Shown here: piece by piece, positions 62,719-64,000 of the stretch
Layout: each line of letters begins with the position of its first letter
Numbering within the stretch: position 1 is the first letter of the stretch
Source: JAVJSU01 sp040219275
GTDB taxonomy: Bacteria; Chloroflexota; Anaerolineae; Aggregatilineales; Phototrophicaceae
NCBI GenBank assembly: GCA_040219275.1
Contig: JAVJSU010000038.1
Span: 124,001-188,000, forward strand
Reading direction: 5' to 3'
Length of the DNA: 64,000 bases
Notes under the pieces: generated by a model
The model's database searches: none
Told to the model about the DNA's origin: nothing
What the model saw: only the letters and a program-made list of their open reading frames with translations
Program-made: the position numbers and the translations under genes

Positions 62719-62895
62719 TTATTCGCCCCAATCTTCTTCTACTTCCGGCGCAAGTTCAACTTGCAACGGGTTCAGGCTAATGATTTCCAGTTCCGTGCCA
62801 CAATCCGGGCAGGAGATAATTTCGTTTTGCATCGCGTCCGCCGGAATATTTACGTCGGCGGCACATTCAGGACATTCAACAGTCGGGTTACTCAT
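62719..62895 (-). CDS. lysW: LysW amino-group carrier protein
   Basis: 58-residue acidic carrier protein. It has two zinc-type Cys pairs, CPECAADVN and SCPDCGTELE, and the canonical C-terminal EDWGE, whose final Glu receives the substrate. The gene is below common length cut-offs, so it is easily missed. GAGGAAAG lies 7 bases before ATG. It is the first structural gene of the lysine operon, two bases before lysX and about 60 bases after an attenuator terminator. Identification is firm from the C-terminus and context. Confidence 0.95.
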   Translation of the reverse strand: MSNPTVECPECAADVNIPADAMQNEIISCPDCGTELEIISLNPLQVELAPEVEEDWGE

Positions 62896-62955
62896 GTGTT
62901 ACTTTCCTCGTTCGTCAGATTAAATTGATAAATTTCTTGTTCATCGAATCGGCAC

Positions 62956-62987
62956 AAAAAAACCGCCATCCGATTTCCAGATGGCGG
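62956..62987 (-). terminator. Attenuator terminator just upstream of lysW
   Basis: On the minus strand CCGCCATC (62987-62980) pairs with GATGGCGG (62970-62963), followed by seven T. It precedes the lysW start by about 60 bases and cannot serve an upstream minus-strand structural gene, so it is a leader terminator. Confidence 0.9.
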
Positions 62988-63021
62988 CAGGTGTTTCGAC
63001 TTGGTGTACAAGCAAACGCCA

Positions 63022-63093
63022 CTATCCAGAACGCGAGTTCGGGCAGGTCTTCTTGCACTTCTTTTTGCTGTCAGTGGTGTTCAGGTCGTACAT
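63022..63093 (-). CDS. Lysine-rich leader peptide 2 (23 residues)
   Basis: Short gene with an AAGGA ribosome site seven bases before ATG 63093. Codons 10-15 encode Lys-Lys-Lys-Cys-Lys-Lys, five Lys codons of six; the peptide begins MYDLNTTDS and ends TCPNSRSG. The stop (63024-63022) lies 35 bases before the terminator stem. It is proposed to sense charged tRNA-Lys. It is too short for ordinary ORF calling. Confidence 0.8.
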   Translation of the reverse strand: MYDLNTTDSKKKCKKTCPNSRSG

Positions 63094-63128
63094 TGGTCTA
63101 TCCTTAGTAAAAATATCGTCACGCAGAA

Positions 63129-63156
63129 ATAAAAAAACCTACCGTGTAGGCAGGTT
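63129..63156 (-). terminator. First attenuator terminator of lysine leader
   Basis: On the minus strand AACCTGCC (63156-63149) pairs with GGTAGGTT (63143-63136) with one G-U pair, followed by T to 63129. It lies between leader peptides 1 and 2. Confidence 0.8.
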
Positions 63157-63202
63157 CGCTTTGCAAGATCAGTCTTGTTCAGGAAGCAAAAAAGCCCACG
63201 AG

Positions 63203-63253
63203 TTAGGTGGTTTTCGTCTTCTTCGCCTTCTTGCTGAACAAATTGATATTCAT
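63203..63253 (-). CDS. Lysine-rich leader peptide 1 (16 residues)
   Basis: Reads MNINLFSKKAKKTKTT, with five Lys codons in positions 8-14. Followed by a post-stop segment GTGGGC (63199-63194) and the terminator at 63156-63129. The ribosome site is weak (GGAAA about 13 bases upstream), so translation is less certain than for leader peptide 2. Confidence 0.6.
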   Translation of the reverse strand: MNINLFSKKAKKTKTT

Positions 63254-63371
63254 GGTTTGGTTTATTTCCAGCGCGTTTTTTGACATGAGCAATATGTTAA
63301 CAGGCATGACCGCACAACGCAATAGGGCGGGATACACAAACTTTATTAGACGATATGTACAAACGCAGAGA

Positions 63372-63400
63372 ATTAGCTCATCAGCCAGTCAGCTGGTCAA
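63372..63400 (-). promoter_or_regulatory. Candidate promoter of the lysine operon
   Basis: On the minus strand TTGACC (63400-63395) and GCTAAT (63377-63372) are 17 bases apart, giving a leader of about 470 bases to lysW. The stretch from 63254 to 63559 holds no other gene. Confidence 0.45.
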
Positions 63401-63559
63401 TAAAGCACACATCTATTTGCTCTACGCTAAACAACACATCATCACAAGGGAAAAAGCTAGTCGCTAAAAGCCAACAGCCAATAGCTCTCTCCCACCTCGT
63501 CAATCCCAACGACTGCGGTTATAATGCACGGCGTTTCCAACAAACCAACGGGATGGCGG

Positions 63560-64000
63560 ATGTTCATAACATTTGAAGGCTTGGACGGTAGCGGCAAGAC
63601 CACACAAATCAAAGAAGCCACCGCCAAATTACGCGACGCGGGCGCAAAAATCTTGCTCACCCGTGAACCGGGCGGGACGTATATCGGCGATCAAACCCGC
63701 GAGATTCTATTTGATAAGAAAGAAGACGCGACCCAGCACCCGATGAACCCGCGCACGGAGTTACTGCTCTTCTGTGCTTCCCGCGCACAATTGGTTGCGG
63801 AGGTCATCCGCCCGCATCTTGCCAGTGGGGGCATCGTCATCAGTGACCGCTTCTTCGATTCAACCTATGCCTATCAGGGCTACGGTCACGGACTCGACCT
63901 GAAAGCCTTACGCGCTATCGTGGATTTTGCGACTGCCGGACTCAAGCCGGATTTGACGATCTATTTTGATATCACGCCAGAAGAAGCCCTGCGCCGTCGT
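63560..64000 (+). CDS. tmk: Thymidylate kinase, C-terminus cut by window edge
   Basis: 147 residues visible of a protein usually near 205-215. P-loop FITFEGLDGSGKTTQIKEA at the N-terminus, DRx motif VISDRFFDSTYAYQG near residue 95-108, and REPGG near 37-41 are diagnostic for dTMP kinase, which makes dTDP. It is divergent from the lysine operon and runs past the right edge. The ATG at 63560 lies after GGGATGGCGG. Confidence 0.96.
   Translation, partial: MFITFEGLDGSGKTTQIKEATAKLRDAGAKILLTREPGGTYIGDQTREILFDKKEDATQHPMNPRTELLLFCASRAQLVAEVIRPHLASGGIVISDRFFDSTYAYQGYGHGLDLKALRAIVDFATAGLKPDLTIYFDITPEEALRRR

Noticed and set aside
63187..63210. A third terminator right after leader peptide 1 (CCAC/GTGG then T-run)
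   Set aside because: Only four base pairs; more likely the competing 1:2 structure of the first attenuator than a working terminator.
62896..63560. Lysine riboswitch (L-box) in the lysW leader
   Set aside because: No L-box-like multi-helix junction was recognised; the Lys-codon leader frames with terminators explain the region better.

Overview
The window reads as a chromosomal segment of a respiring, Gram-positive-like or monoderm bacterium, most probably a member of the Chloroflexota (Anaerolineae-like). That assignment is inference from gene content: LysW-type lysine biosynthesis, PIN/TRAM membrane protein, R3H-domain ATPase, FHA and Hanks-kinase proteins, PyrK/PyrD-like pair, HerA/DUF853-type ATPase, and many C-terminally anchored secreted proteins. 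No rRNA, tRNA or CRISPR array was seen.

Layout. 1-2.2 kb: cysS (runs off the left edge) and a PIN/TRAM membrane protein, both on the minus strand. 2.6-9.6 kb: a kinase/response-regulator fusion and a giant Ser-rich FtsK. 10-16.4 kb: a small unknown protein, a GT4 glycosyltransferase, a 54-residue protein with its own promoter and terminator, a GNAT protein overlapping an R3H ATPase, and two membrane proteins. 16.5-20.4 kb: a succinate dehydrogenase operon in which SdhC and SdhD are fused. 20.7-31.4 kb: receiver protein, RlmD-like methyltransferase without its catalytic Cys, cold-shock protein, inositol-phosphatase-like enzyme, double-FHA protein, PyrD/PyrK-like pair, PLD-family protein, HerA-like ATPase. 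31.6-34.9 kb: a sulfur operon (ArsR regulator, sulfide:quinone reductase, DUF1641, TusE/DsrC, DsrE2). 35-49.8 kb: fbp, two LysM/SdrD-type surface proteins, two cytochromes c, a radical SAM/HhH protein, an MBL hydrolase, APH-like kinase, DUF4258, a two-component system, VKOR and a flavoprotein disulfide reductase.

49.95-51.22 kb is an IS110-family element. Its left non-coding end can be read as a complete bridge RNA: two stem-loops carry target guides matching both flanks and donor guides matching both element ends, each including the CT core. Joining the ends would also create a -35/-10 promoter with 17-nt spacing. The element sits inside a dispersed CTCTGCG-type repeat.

51.2-63.3 kb, minus strand, is a nearly complete alpha-aminoadipate/LysW lysine pathway: lysW-lysX-lysY, lysZ-lysJ-lysK-lys20-lysT-lysU, hicdh, then a P-loop protein and an enolase-superfamily protein. 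Upstream of lysW are two tandem Lys-codon-rich leader peptides, each followed by an intrinsic terminator and a plausible antiterminator: a candidate tandem ribosome-mediated lysine attenuator. Thymidylate kinase (tmk) diverges at the right edge and is cut by the window end.
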